Assembly: GCF_036013525.1 (NCBI RefSeq)
Contig: NZ_CP107853.1
Span: 4,402,001 to 4,466,000 of the forward strand
DNA: 64,000 nt
Source of the DNA: Nonomuraea sp. NBC_00507
GTDB taxonomy: Bacteria > Actinomycetota > Actinomycetes > Streptosporangiales > Streptosporangiaceae
Reading direction: 5' to 3'
Shown: piece by piece, positions 16,208-24,644 of the stretch
How positions within the stretch are numbered: the first letter of the stretch is position 1
Layout of the letters: every line of letters starts with the position of its first letter
Program-made: the position numbers and the translations under genes
Notes under the pieces: model-generated
What the model saw: only the letters and a program-made list of their open reading frames with translations
Told to the model about the DNA's origin: nothing
Database searches by the model: none

Positions 16208-17335
16208 ATGGACCAGAGGTATTCGCCGGTTCAGGACTTACGGCGGCACCACCGCCGGCTGGTGCTGCGGAGCCTGCGCGACGACGGGCCTCAGCCGCGT
16301 GCCGATCTGGCGCGGCGGCTGGCTCTGTCGGCCACCACGATGACCAAGGTGGTGGGCCAGCTGCTCGAGGAGGGCCTGGTCGCGGAGGACGCCGTGGAAG
16401 GCGCCGGCCAGCGGGTCGGCCGCCCGTCCACCGGCATCAGGATCCGCGCGGACGCCCGATACGTCATCGGTGTCCAGGTCGGCGCGGGCGCGGTGCAGCT
16501 GGGGCTGTGCGACCTCAGGGCCAGGGGCGTCCGGAGCGCATCGTTCGCCTTTGACGCCGAGGCCCCGGAGCGGGTCGTGGCGCGCATCGCCGAGGTCGCG
16601 TCCGAGCTCGCGGCCGACGTGCCCGCCGACCGGCTGCTGGGCATCGGGGTCGCCGCCCCCGGCCCGGTGGATCCCGAGCATCGCCGCAACCTGCTGTCGG
16701 TCAACCTGGGCTGGCGCGACGTGGCCTTCGCCGACCTGCTGGAGGCCGCGCTGGACGTCCCCACGGTCGTCGACCACAACGTACGTTCCATGGCGCTGGC
16801 CGAGTGCCGCTACGGGGAGACGGCCGGCGCCGACCCCCTCCTGTACGTGTACGTCCGCACCGGTGTCGGCGCCGGCCTGGTGATCGGCGGCCACCCGTTC
16901 CGGCCAGGCCCCTACGGGGTCACCGAGCTGGGCCATCTGCGGGTGCTGGAGAAGGGCCGCCCGTGCCCGTGCGGCGCGACCGGCTGCCTGGAGACCGTGG
17001 TGTCGGAGCCATACCTGATCGAGCAGCTTGGCCGCCGCTCCGCCAACCCGCTCGCGGAGATCCCCGACGGACTCCTCGACGACCTGGTGGATCACCTGAC
17101 CACCGGGCTGGCCAGCGCCGTCAACCTGCTCAACCCCGAGCTGATCCTGCTCGGCGGCATCTTCGCGCCGGCTCCTGAGCCGGTGTTCGACCGGGTGCGT
17201 GCCGCCCTGCGGGCCAAGGCGTTCCCCGTGCTCCGCGACGCGGTGCGGGTGGAGCGGCCGACCCTCGGCGGCGAGGCCGCCGGCGTGGTGGGCGGGGCCG
17301 CCGTCGCCTTGGATTGTTTCTTGTACGAAAGGTAG
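16208..17335 (+). CDS. ROK-family transcriptional regulator
   Basis: A 375-aa protein with an N-terminal winged helix-turn-helix (residues about 15-70, with RADLARRLALSATTMTKVV) and a ROK sugar-kinase-like domain. The zinc-binding CPCGATGCLE lies near 253-262. GIGVAAPGPVD and GVGAGLVIGG are the phosphate-binding loops. ROK regulators sense sugars or amino sugars. The ATG follows AAAGGGG. The next gene starts five bases after the stop, so this is the local regulator of the beta-propeller glycosidase-like protein. It could also act on the ngc operon, which carries a ROK-type palindrome. Confidence 0.9.
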   Translation: MDQRYSPVQDLRRHHRRLVLRSLRDDGPQPRADLARRLALSATTMTKVVGQLLEEGLVAEDAVEGAGQRVGRPSTGIRIRADARYVIGVQVGAGAVQLGLCDLRARGVRSASFAFDAEAPERVVARIAEVASELAADVPADRLLGIGVAAPGPVDPEHRRNLLSVNLGWRDVAFADLLEAALDVPTVVDHNVRSMALAECRYGETAGADPLLYVYVRTGVGAGLVIGGHPFRPGPYGVTELGHLRVLEKGRPCPCGATGCLETVVSEPYLIEQLGRRSANPLAEIPDGLLDDLVDHLTTGLASAVNLLNPELILLGGIFAPAPEPVFDRVRAALRAKAFPVLRDAVRVERPTLGGEAAGVVGGAAVALDCFLYER

Positions 17336-17340
17336 GAACT

Positions 17341-18303
17341 GTGGTTAATCGCGTTTACGCCCCGCTGGCCGCGTTCGATCCTCTGGCGGGCGAGGTGGTG
17401 CTCGCGCCGGAGAAGGACGAGGAAGGTTACTGGTCGGGCGCCGCCGGGGTGCTGCACGATGGCGAGCGGTTCTGGCTGACCTACCGGCGACGCCGGCCCA
17501 GGGGCGCCGCGTCGGAGCGCGGCTGGCAGTGCGCGGTCGCGGTCAGCGACGACGGCCTCGACTTCACCGACGTGTGGTCGGCGCACAAGGGCGAGCTGGG
17601 CACGCCGTCGATGGAGCGTTTCTGCCTGGCGCCGGCCGACGGCGGCGGGTTCCGGCTCTACCTGTCGTACGTGGATCCGGCCGACAACCGGTGGCGCATC
17701 GACGCGGTGACGGCCGAGCACCCGTCCGCGTTCGACGTCACGCGGGCCCGGCCCGTGCTGACCGCGGCCTCCACCGGCACCGAAGGCGTCAAGGACCCGT
17801 ACGTGCTGCGTGCCGGTCCCGTCACCTACCTGTTCGCCAGCTACGCCGAGCCGCTGGAGAGCCCCGACCCCGATGCGCACGCGACCGCCGACATCTACAA
17901 CGTCGGCGCGACCACGCACCCCACCGGCCTGGCCACCAGCCTCGACGGCGAGTCGTTCACCTGGCGGGGGAGCGTCCTGCCGGTCGGCACCGGCTGGGAC
18001 CGCTACCAGGCCAGGCTGAACAGCGTGGTGCCGATCCCCGGCTGCGGATACGTGGGCTTCTACGACGGCTCGGCCTCGCACGCGGAGAACTACGAGGAGC
18101 GCTGCGGCATCGCCGTCTCCACCGATCTGTTCGACTGGCGGCGGCTGTCGGAGTATGGGCCGTGGGTCACCTCGCCGCATCGCAGCGGATCCGTACGCTA
18201 TCTCGACGCGCTGATCCTCGACGGGCAGTGGTGGCTTTACTACGAGATGACGCGCCAGGATGGGGCACACGAGCTGCGCGTCCTTCGCGTTCGGGCTGAA
18301 TGA
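17341..18303 (+). CDS. glycoside-hydrolase-like five-bladed beta-propeller protein
   Basis: GTG 17341 behind AGGTAGGA gives 320 aa without a signal peptide. The pattern of repeated beta blades is GYWSGAAGVLHDGERFWLTY, then FRLYLSYVDPADNRWRIDAV, KDPYVLRAGPVTYLFASY and RYLDALILDGQWWLYYEM. This matches GH43/GH32/GH130-like propellers. KDP near residue 150 and the Glu in YYEM near 305 could be functional acids, but I cannot fix a family. It is co-transcribed with the ROK regulator, so a cytoplasmic role in oligosaccharide breakdown or sensing is likely. Confidence 0.7.
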   Translation: MVNRVYAPLAAFDPLAGEVVLAPEKDEEGYWSGAAGVLHDGERFWLTYRRRRPRGAASERGWQCAVAVSDDGLDFTDVWSAHKGELGTPSMERFCLAPADGGGFRLYLSYVDPADNRWRIDAVTAEHPSAFDVTRARPVLTAASTGTEGVKDPYVLRAGPVTYLFASYAEPLESPDPDAHATADIYNVGATTHPTGLATSLDGESFTWRGSVLPVGTGWDRYQARLNSVVPIPGCGYVGFYDGSASHAENYEERCGIAVSTDLFDWRRLSEYGPWVTSPHRSGSVRYLDALILDGQWWLYYEMTRQDGAHELRVLRVRAE

Positions 18304-18369
18304 GCCGGACGCACGCCTCGGGCCCCATTACTCTCCCATAGAAGGGCATTCTTGGGGGCGGAGGGATTA

Positions 18370-20121
18370 GTGACGGTCAACGGGGCGTCGGCGACGACGC
18401 CTGTGGCAGAGGTGACGGGCCAGGCGGTCGGGCGGGTTCTCGGCACGCAGGCGGCCTCGCCGCTGTCGTTCTGGGTGGGGCTGGAGCCAGGCAAGGTCCT
18501 GCAGCTCGACGACGTGGTGGTGACCAGGCGGGAGGTGCCCGGGTACGGGCCGGTGCTGATGGCGGGCGTGGTGACGACCGTGGAGGCCAGGCACGAGGGC
18601 GCGGCCTACGACTCGGACGTGTTCCTGATCGCCGAGGGCGCGCTGCCTGCCGCCGTGGTCGAGGTGGCCGAGATACGGGTGACCAGGGTCGAGCCGGAGG
18701 TGTTCGTGCCGCCGCTGCCCGGCGCCCAGGTCTACCTGGCCAGTGCCGGCGACCGCGACCAGGCGCTCTACTTCGACGTCATGGACCGGCGCATCCCGAT
18801 GGGCATGGGCCGCGACGGCCAGCCGCTCTACGTCAACTTCGACTTCCTCGACGGCACCCGCGGCGCCCACGTGTCGATTTCCGGCGTGTCCGGCGTGGCC
18901 ACCAAGACCTCCTTCGCCACGTTCCTCCTCTACTCGATCTTCAACTCGGGAGTGCTGGACGCGGAGTCGGCCAACACCAAGGCGTTGATCTTCTCCGTCA
19001 AGGGCGAGGACCTGCTCTTCCTCGACCACGACAACCTCCGCCTCGACGAGAAGGCCAGGAGCGTCTACGCCAGGCTCGGGCTGCCCGCGCGGCCGTTCGG
19101 CAGCGTGCACGTCTTCGCCCCGCCCCGGCCGAACGACCCGAACGGCGTGCCCCACGTCGCCGCCCGCACCCAGGGGGTGAGCGCCTTCTACTGGACGCTG
19201 GTCGAGTTCTGTGAGGACGAGCTGCTGCGGTTCGTCTTCGCCGACGCCGACGACGAGCGGGCCGGCTATTCGCTGCTCGTCGGCCAGGTCGCCGCCCGGC
19301 TGAAGGCGTGGGCCGAGCCCGTGGGCGACGGCGGTGCGGTCAGGGTGCAGGGCACGACGTGCCGGACGTTCGCCGACCTCGTCGAGATGCTGTCCGACCA
19401 GCTGCAGGACGAGGGCAGCCGGCTGCAGTGGACCGGCGCGCAGACGCCGCTCGGCACCGTCAACGCCTTCCTGCGCAGGCTCCGCAGCGCGGTCCGCCCG
19501 CTGTCCCCGATCGTCCGCGGCGACCTGCCGTTCTACCGCGCCCACTCGGTCAGCACGTCCGACGCCCAGGTCTCGATCGTGGACCTGCACAACCTGCCGG
19601 AGCGGGCGCAGCGGTTCGTGGTCGGCGTGGTGCTGCGCGGCGAGTTCCACCGCAAGGAGTCCTCAGGCACGGCCAAACCCCTGCTGTTCGTGGTGCTGGA
19701 CGAGCTCAACAAGTACGCGCCGCGCGAGGGCGACTCGCCGATCAAGGAGATCCTGCTGGACGTGGCCGAGCGCGGCCGCTCACTCGGCGTCATCCTCATC
19801 GGCGCCCAGCAGACCGCCTCGGAGGTGGAGCGGCGCATCGTCTCCAACAGCGCCGTACGCGTCGCAGGCCGCCTCGACCCGGCCGAGGCCGCCAGATCCG
19901 AGTACGGCTGGCTGCCCCCGGCCGTCCGGGAGCGCGCCACGATCGCCAAGCCGGGCACCATGTTCGTGGCCCAGCCGGAGATCCCGGTCCCGCTGGCCGT
20001 GGCCTTTCCCTTCCCCGCGTGGGCGACCCGGCCGGCCGAGGCGGCGGCGCAGGTGACGGCGTCGAGCGGTGATCCGTTCAAGGGCCTGCCCGGCGTCGAA
20101 GACGACATCCCGCCCTTCTGA
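18370..20121 (+). CDS. herA: HerA-type DNA-translocating ATPase
   Basis: GTG 18370 behind GGAGGG gives 583 aa. Residues about 12-110 form a HAS-like beta-barrel. The P-loop region is SGVSGVATKTSFATF (about 171-185). Walker B is LFVVLDELNKYAP (about 439-451), and the FtsK/HerA-style GAQQT lies near 478. HerA hexamers pump DNA and load the NurA nuclease during end resection. The P-loop is unusual: Thr replaces the last glycine before Lys. It is first in an operon with sbcD, sbcC and nurA, separated by 14 bases, then 1- and 4-base overlaps. Confidence 0.85.
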   Translation: MTVNGASATTPVAEVTGQAVGRVLGTQAASPLSFWVGLEPGKVLQLDDVVVTRREVPGYGPVLMAGVVTTVEARHEGAAYDSDVFLIAEGALPAAVVEVAEIRVTRVEPEVFVPPLPGAQVYLASAGDRDQALYFDVMDRRIPMGMGRDGQPLYVNFDFLDGTRGAHVSISGVSGVATKTSFATFLLYSIFNSGVLDAESANTKALIFSVKGEDLLFLDHDNLRLDEKARSVYARLGLPARPFGSVHVFAPPRPNDPNGVPHVAARTQGVSAFYWTLVEFCEDELLRFVFADADDERAGYSLLVGQVAARLKAWAEPVGDGGAVRVQGTTCRTFADLVEMLSDQLQDEGSRLQWTGAQTPLGTVNAFLRRLRSAVRPLSPIVRGDLPFYRAHSVSTSDAQVSIVDLHNLPERAQRFVVGVVLRGEFHRKESSGTAKPLLFVVLDELNKYAPREGDSPIKEILLDVAERGRSLGVILIGAQQTASEVERRIVSNSAVRVAGRLDPAEAARSEYGWLPPAVRERATIAKPGTMFVAQPEIPVPLAVAFPFPAWATRPAEAAAQVTASSGDPFKGLPGVEDDIPPF

Positions 20122-20135
20122 TCACAGGTGGTTTC

Positions 20136-21275
20136 GTGAAGATCCTCCACACCGCGGACTGGCACGTGGGCAAGGTGCTCAAAGGCCGCCCTCGACTCGA
20201 CGAGCACCGGGCCGTGCTGCGCGAGCTGGTCGGCGCCGCCCGTACGCACGACGTGGACGCCGTCATCGTGGCCGGCGACCTGTTCGACACCTCCGCCCCC
20301 ACCCCCGAGGCCCAGTCGCTGGTGCTCAACGCGCTCATGGCGCTGCGGGCCGACAACCGCGACGTGATCGTGCTGGCCGGCAACCACGACAACCCGCAGC
20401 TGCTGGAGGTCTACCGGCCGGTGCTGGGCAAGCTGGGGCTGCACGTGCTCGGCGCCTTCCGCCGTCCCGACGCGGGCGGCACGCTGGCCTTCACCGCGCG
20501 CTCCGGCGAGCCGGTGCGGCTGGCCGTGCTGCCCTTCCTGTCGCACCGCTACGTCGTACGCGCCGCCGAGGTCCTCACCGGCACCGCCGCCGACCACAAC
20601 CGCGACTACGCCGCCCGCATCGGCGAGCTGATCGGCGCGCTCACCGCCGGCTTCCACGGCGACACCGTCAACCTCGTCACCACCCACGGCACCCTGCCCG
20701 GCGGGGCATTCGGCGGCGGCGAGCGGGAGGCGCAGTCGATCTTCTCCTACTACTTCGAGCCGACCGCCTTCCCGACGGCCACCCAGTACGCCGCCCTCGG
20801 CCACCTCCATCGCCGCCAGCAGATCCCCGGGCCCTGCCCGATCTGGTACAGCGGCTCGCCGCTCGCCGTCGACTTCGGCGAAGAAGGCAACACCCCGGGC
20901 GCGCTGCTGGTCGAGGTCTCGCCTGGTCGTCCGGCCGTGGTGCGCGAGCTGACGTTCGGCTCGGCCCGCCGGCTGCGCACCGTACGCGGCACGCTGGAGC
21001 AGCTGGAGGCCATCGAGCCCGGCGACGACTGGCTCAAGGTGATCGTCGAGGAGAAACCCCGCGTGGGCCTCGCCGACGACGTGCGCGAGCTGCTGTCCGG
21101 CGCCGTGGACGTCATGCTGGATGAGAAGTTCCGTCCGGTGCCCGCCACGCGGCGGGCGAGCTCCGCCGACCGCAGCCCGCGCGAGTTGTTCCGCGACTAC
21201 CTTGCCGCCACCGGACGCCACGACGACCAGGTGGCCACCCTGTTCGACCGGCTCTACGACGAGGTGACCGGCTGA
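20136..21275 (+). CDS. sbcD: exonuclease SbcCD subunit D (Mre11-type)
   Basis: A 379-aa metallophosphoesterase. The motifs are in order: LHTADWHVGK (near 4-13), VAGDLFDTSAPT (near 47), LAGNHDN (near 85), VTTHGTLPG (near 185) and ALGHLHRRQQIPG (near 222). These supply the metal ligands of a two-manganese nuclease. SbcD/Mre11 works with SbcC/Rad50 on DNA ends and hairpins. Unlike most actinobacterial sbcD genes it sits between herA and sbcC. The stop overlaps the ATG of sbcC by one base (TGATG), so translation is coupled. Confidence 0.93.
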   Translation: MKILHTADWHVGKVLKGRPRLDEHRAVLRELVGAARTHDVDAVIVAGDLFDTSAPTPEAQSLVLNALMALRADNRDVIVLAGNHDNPQLLEVYRPVLGKLGLHVLGAFRRPDAGGTLAFTARSGEPVRLAVLPFLSHRYVVRAAEVLTGTAADHNRDYAARIGELIGALTAGFHGDTVNLVTTHGTLPGGAFGGGEREAQSIFSYYFEPTAFPTATQYAALGHLHRRQQIPGPCPIWYSGSPLAVDFGEEGNTPGALLVEVSPGRPAVVRELTFGSARRLRTVRGTLEQLEAIEPGDDWLKVIVEEKPRVGLADDVRELLSGAVDVMLDEKFRPVPATRRASSADRSPRELFRDYLAATGRHDDQVATLFDRLYDEVTG

Positions 21276-23692
21276 TGCGCCCCCTGCTGCTGCACCTGGA
21301 CCACTTCGGCAGCTTCCGCGAGCCGGTGACGGTGGACTTCACCGACACCGAATACTTCGCGCTGGTCGGCCCCACAGGGGCGGGCAAGAGCACGATCATC
21401 GATGCGATCTGCTTCGCCCTGTACGGCACGGTGCCGCGCTGGGGGAGGGAGGGCGCCGTCGCCCACGCACTGGCGCCGTCCGTCAGCGCCGGCAAGGTGG
21501 CGATGGTGTTCGAGAGCAACGGGCGCCGTTACGGCGTGGTCCGGGCGATGGTGCGCGACGCCAAGGGCGCGGTGCGTACCAAGGAGGCCAGGCTCGACGA
21601 GCTCGACCCCGTGGCCCAGCCGGCGTTCGACGCGGTGGTCAAACCCCTCGCCGAGGGCGAGAACGTCACCATCGAGGCCCAGCAGGTGACCGGTCTGGAG
21701 TACCGGTTCTTCACTCAGTGCGTGGTGCTGCCGCAGGGGCGCTTCGCCGAGTTCCTGCACGCGGCGCCGCGCGAGCGGCAGGACCTGCTGGTGCAGTTGC
21801 TCGACGCCGACGTGTACGAGCGGATCAGGCAGCGCGCCGCCCGCGAGGAGGAGACCGCCAAGCAGGCCGCCTCCTTCGCCCGCGACGAGCTCGCCAAGTT
21901 GTCCGGCGCGAGCGAGGAGGCCGAGCGGGAGCTGGCCGAACGGCTGGCGGCGCTGCGGCGGCTGGCCGAGACCATCAGCGCCGACCTGGACCTGCTGCGG
22001 GCCCGCGAGTCCGACATCCGCCGCGCCGAGCAGGAGCGGGCGGCCGTCGCCGAACGGCAGTCGGTGTTGTCGGCGCTGCGCATGCCCGACGCGGTCCCGA
22101 CCCTGGCTTCGGCCCGCCGCGCCGCCGCCGAGGCGGTCGAGACGCTGACCGCCGAGGTCGCCACCCTGGAAGCCGACGATCATGAGGCGTACGAGGCGCT
22201 GGCCGCCCTGGGCGATCGGGGCGCGCCGCGGGCGGCGCTGGCCGCGCTGGACGCCCGCGAGCGGTTGCACGTCGAGGCCAGGCGCGCCCGCGGCGCCGCC
22301 GCTTCAGCCGCCGCGCCGCTGGAGGGCCTGGCCGCCGAGGCGGCCGATGCCGAACGAGCGCTCGCCAACGTGGAGGCGCGGCGCGAACGCCTGCGTGACG
22401 CCCACGCCGCCGCCCACCTCGTCCAGCGGCTCGCCGTCGGCGAAGCGTGCCCGGTCTGCCGCCACCCGATCACCGAGCTGCCGCGCCACGAGCAGCCCAC
22501 CGACATGCGCACCGCCGACCGCGCCCTCGCCACCGCCCGCGAACGGGTCCAGCAGGCCAGAGCCGCGCACGCCAAGGCCGAGACGTCGGCGTCGATGCTG
22601 GCCGCGCAGGCCGCCCGGCTGGAGACTGAGCTGGCCGCGTTGCCCGCCCCCGGCGACCGGGCCGAGCTCGAAGCGCGGCTGGCCGCCATCGCCAAGGCCG
22701 ACGAGCTCGCCACCGAGGCCCGCAACGCCGTACGCGCCGCCCGCGGCCGGCTGGACCGCGCGCGGAGCGCCGCCGAGCAGGTCGAGCGGCAGGCCGACAG
22801 CGCCTGGCGCACGCTGGAGTCCGCCCGCGACCGGCTGCTCGTCTCGGGTGTCCAGGACGACCCGCCGCCGCCCTTGGTCCGCGAGGACCTGCACCGGGCC
22901 TGGAGCGAGCTGCTCGGCTGGCGGGACCGGGCCGCACAGGCCGCCCGTGCCGCGCTGGCCGCGTACGACGAGGAGCTCGCCCGGGTCGGTGAGCGGCTCG
23001 CCGCCGACCGCCACAGGCTCGGCGAGCGCCTGGCCGAGCACGGCGTCGTCGCCCCGCGCGACGCCTCCCCCGACCAGCTGGGCGCCGCCGTCGCCGGGAC
23101 CGCGGCCCGCGCCGAAAGCGCGCTCGACCGGCTCAAGGAGGACCGCAAGCGGGCCGCCGACCTGGAGAACCAGGTCGCGATGAAGGAGCACGAGGCCAAG
23201 GTCGCCCACGAGCTCGCGCTGCGCCTGCGCGCCAACGCCTTCGAGCGCTGGTTGTGCGCCGAAGCCCTCGCCGTGCTGGTCGCCTCGGCCTCCGAGACGC
23301 TGCGCGAGCTGTCCGACGGCCAGTACGAGCTGGCGCTCAGCGACAAGACCGGCGACATCGAGGTCATCGACTTCGGCGAGGCCGGGATGCGGCGCAGCGC
23401 CCGCACACTGTCGGGCGGTGAGACCTTCCAGGCCGCGCTGGCACTCGCCCTGGCCCTGTCCGGCGCCGTCGCCAGGGGATTGGACTCCATCTTCCTCGAC
23501 GAGGGCTTCGGCACCCTGGACCCGGCCACGCTCGACACCGTCGCCACCACGCTCGAACGCCTCGCCGCCGGCCAAGATCGCATGATCGGCGTCGTCACCC
23601 ACGTTCCCGCGCTGGCCGATCGGGTGCCGGTACGCTTCGAGGTCAGGCGCGACGCCAAGGGCTCCCATGTGCGGAAGGCGGAGGTTCAGTGA
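21275..23692 (+). CDS. sbcC: exonuclease SbcCD subunit C (Rad50-type SMC ATPase)
   Basis: An 805-aa protein with the N-terminal P-loop GPTGAGKSTIIDAICFALYG near residue 31-50. Long Ala/Glu/Arg-rich coiled coils follow, with a zinc hook CPVC near 391-394. The C-terminal ABC signature LSGGETFQAAL is near 710 and Walker B is SIFLDEGFGTLD near 735. It is shorter than E. coli SbcC (over 1000 aa), so the coiled coil is short. The ATPase clamps DNA and gates the SbcD nuclease. The nurA start overlaps its stop in GTGA. Confidence 0.93.
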   Translation: MRPLLLHLDHFGSFREPVTVDFTDTEYFALVGPTGAGKSTIIDAICFALYGTVPRWGREGAVAHALAPSVSAGKVAMVFESNGRRYGVVRAMVRDAKGAVRTKEARLDELDPVAQPAFDAVVKPLAEGENVTIEAQQVTGLEYRFFTQCVVLPQGRFAEFLHAAPRERQDLLVQLLDADVYERIRQRAAREEETAKQAASFARDELAKLSGASEEAERELAERLAALRRLAETISADLDLLRARESDIRRAEQERAAVAERQSVLSALRMPDAVPTLASARRAAAEAVETLTAEVATLEADDHEAYEALAALGDRGAPRAALAALDARERLHVEARRARGAAASAAAPLEGLAAEAADAERALANVEARRERLRDAHAAAHLVQRLAVGEACPVCRHPITELPRHEQPTDMRTADRALATARERVQQARAAHAKAETSASMLAAQAARLETELAALPAPGDRAELEARLAAIAKADELATEARNAVRAARGRLDRARSAAEQVERQADSAWRTLESARDRLLVSGVQDDPPPPLVREDLHRAWSELLGWRDRAAQAARAALAAYDEELARVGERLAADRHRLGERLAEHGVVAPRDASPDQLGAAVAGTAARAESALDRLKEDRKRAADLENQVAMKEHEAKVAHELALRLRANAFERWLCAEALAVLVASASETLRELSDGQYELALSDKTGDIEVIDFGEAGMRRSARTLSGGETFQAALALALALSGAVARGLDSIFLDEGFGTLDPATLDTVATTLERLAAGQDRMIGVVTHVPALADRVPVRFEVRRDAKGSHVRKAEVQ

Positions 23693-24633
23693 CGGGCTTC
23701 ACCGTTGACCCGTGGGACCCCGGCTACGCCGCCGCCCTCGCCGTCGAGGCCCTCTCCGAGCTGGGCGCGACCAGCGCCGAGCTGGTGCTGGACATCGAGC
23801 GGCCGGCCGCAGACTGGAAGCCCGTCACGCCCGGCCCTGACGCCGCCGCCCCCGAGACGTTGCTGGTCGCCGACGGCGTCCGCAGGATCGACGCCCGCGT
23901 CTGGGTCCATGATCCCGACGCGCCCATGCCCGTTCCCGGGATCGCGGCCTCCTACGCGGCCGGGATCGTGCGATGCGGCCCGGACGGCGCCGACCTCGCC
24001 GAGATCGAGGTCCACCGGGCGTTGATCTCCGCGTTCCCGCAGGCGCCCGAGGTCAAGACCCCGCACGCCACCTACCACCCCAGCAAGGCCGCCGACGGCA
24101 GCTTCGAGGAGCTGTCGCTGGCGTTGCAGCGGCAGGTCACGCAGCTGGAGGTGGACCTGGCGGTGCGGCACCGGTCGCAGAGTGACGACCTGCTGCTGGT
24201 GGACGGGCCGTTGCGGGGGCGTACGCATCTGCCGCGCACGGTCGGTTACATCAAGACGCACCACACCGCCTACCTGCCGCCGCCGCAGTCCGCGGTGGTC
24301 GCCGCGCTCATGCCCGGGCAGCGTACGCCGGTCTTCTTCATGGGCACCAGCTGGCGGCGGCACGCCTGGTATGTACGGCTCCCCGTCCAGTCATCGGCAC
24401 CCTGGGCGGGTGTGGCCCGCTGCGAGGCCGGCGCCGAGCTGGAGCCGGCCCAGGTCGTCCGGCTGGCCGACGCCGTCACGCTGGCCCTGCCGCCGCTGGC
24501 CGGAGTGGACTACAAGGACCCGCGCGCGCCACAGAACCTCGTCCCGATCGGCGGCCTGGAAAAGCTCCTGCGCCACCACTTGGGCGACGCCCGCCTGCTC
24601 TACCGCGCGCTGCGCACCGCCGCGGGCGCCTAG
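23689..24633 (+). CDS. nurA: NurA-type DNA end-processing nuclease
   Basis: GTG 23689 overlaps the sbcC stop by four bases; 314 aa. The RNase-H-like NurA fold is indicated by LLVADGVRRIDARVWV (near 60-75, catalytic Asp in beta1), the DLLLVDGPLRG segment (near 166-176), TVGYIKTHHTAYLPP and the C-terminal DYKDPRAPQNLVPIGGLE. The second acidic residue is supplied by VDGPL. NurA is a 5'-3' exonuclease/endonuclease that partners HerA, and the presence of herA at the head of the same operon supports the call. The palindrome GCGCCTAGGCGC covers the stop codon. Confidence 0.85.
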   Translation: MTGFTVDPWDPGYAAALAVEALSELGATSAELVLDIERPAADWKPVTPGPDAAAPETLLVADGVRRIDARVWVHDPDAPMPVPGIAASYAAGIVRCGPDGADLAEIEVHRALISAFPQAPEVKTPHATYHPSKAADGSFEELSLALQRQVTQLEVDLAVRHRSQSDDLLLVDGPLRGRTHLPRTVGYIKTHHTAYLPPPQSAVVAALMPGQRTPVFFMGTSWRRHAWYVRLPVQSSAPWAGVARCEAGAELEPAQVVRLADAVTLALPPLAGVDYKDPRAPQNLVPIGGLEKLLRHHLGDARLLYRALRTAAGA

Positions 24634-24644
24634 GCGCTGACCTA

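Noticed and set aside
18352..18369. TTG start for herA at 18352
   Set aside because: GTG 18370 has GGAGGG at proper distance; the TTG has none and would add residues without family match.
19533..21221. 562-codon minus-strand frame opposite herA and sbcD
   Set aside because: It is antisense to genes with full motif sets; no independent signal.
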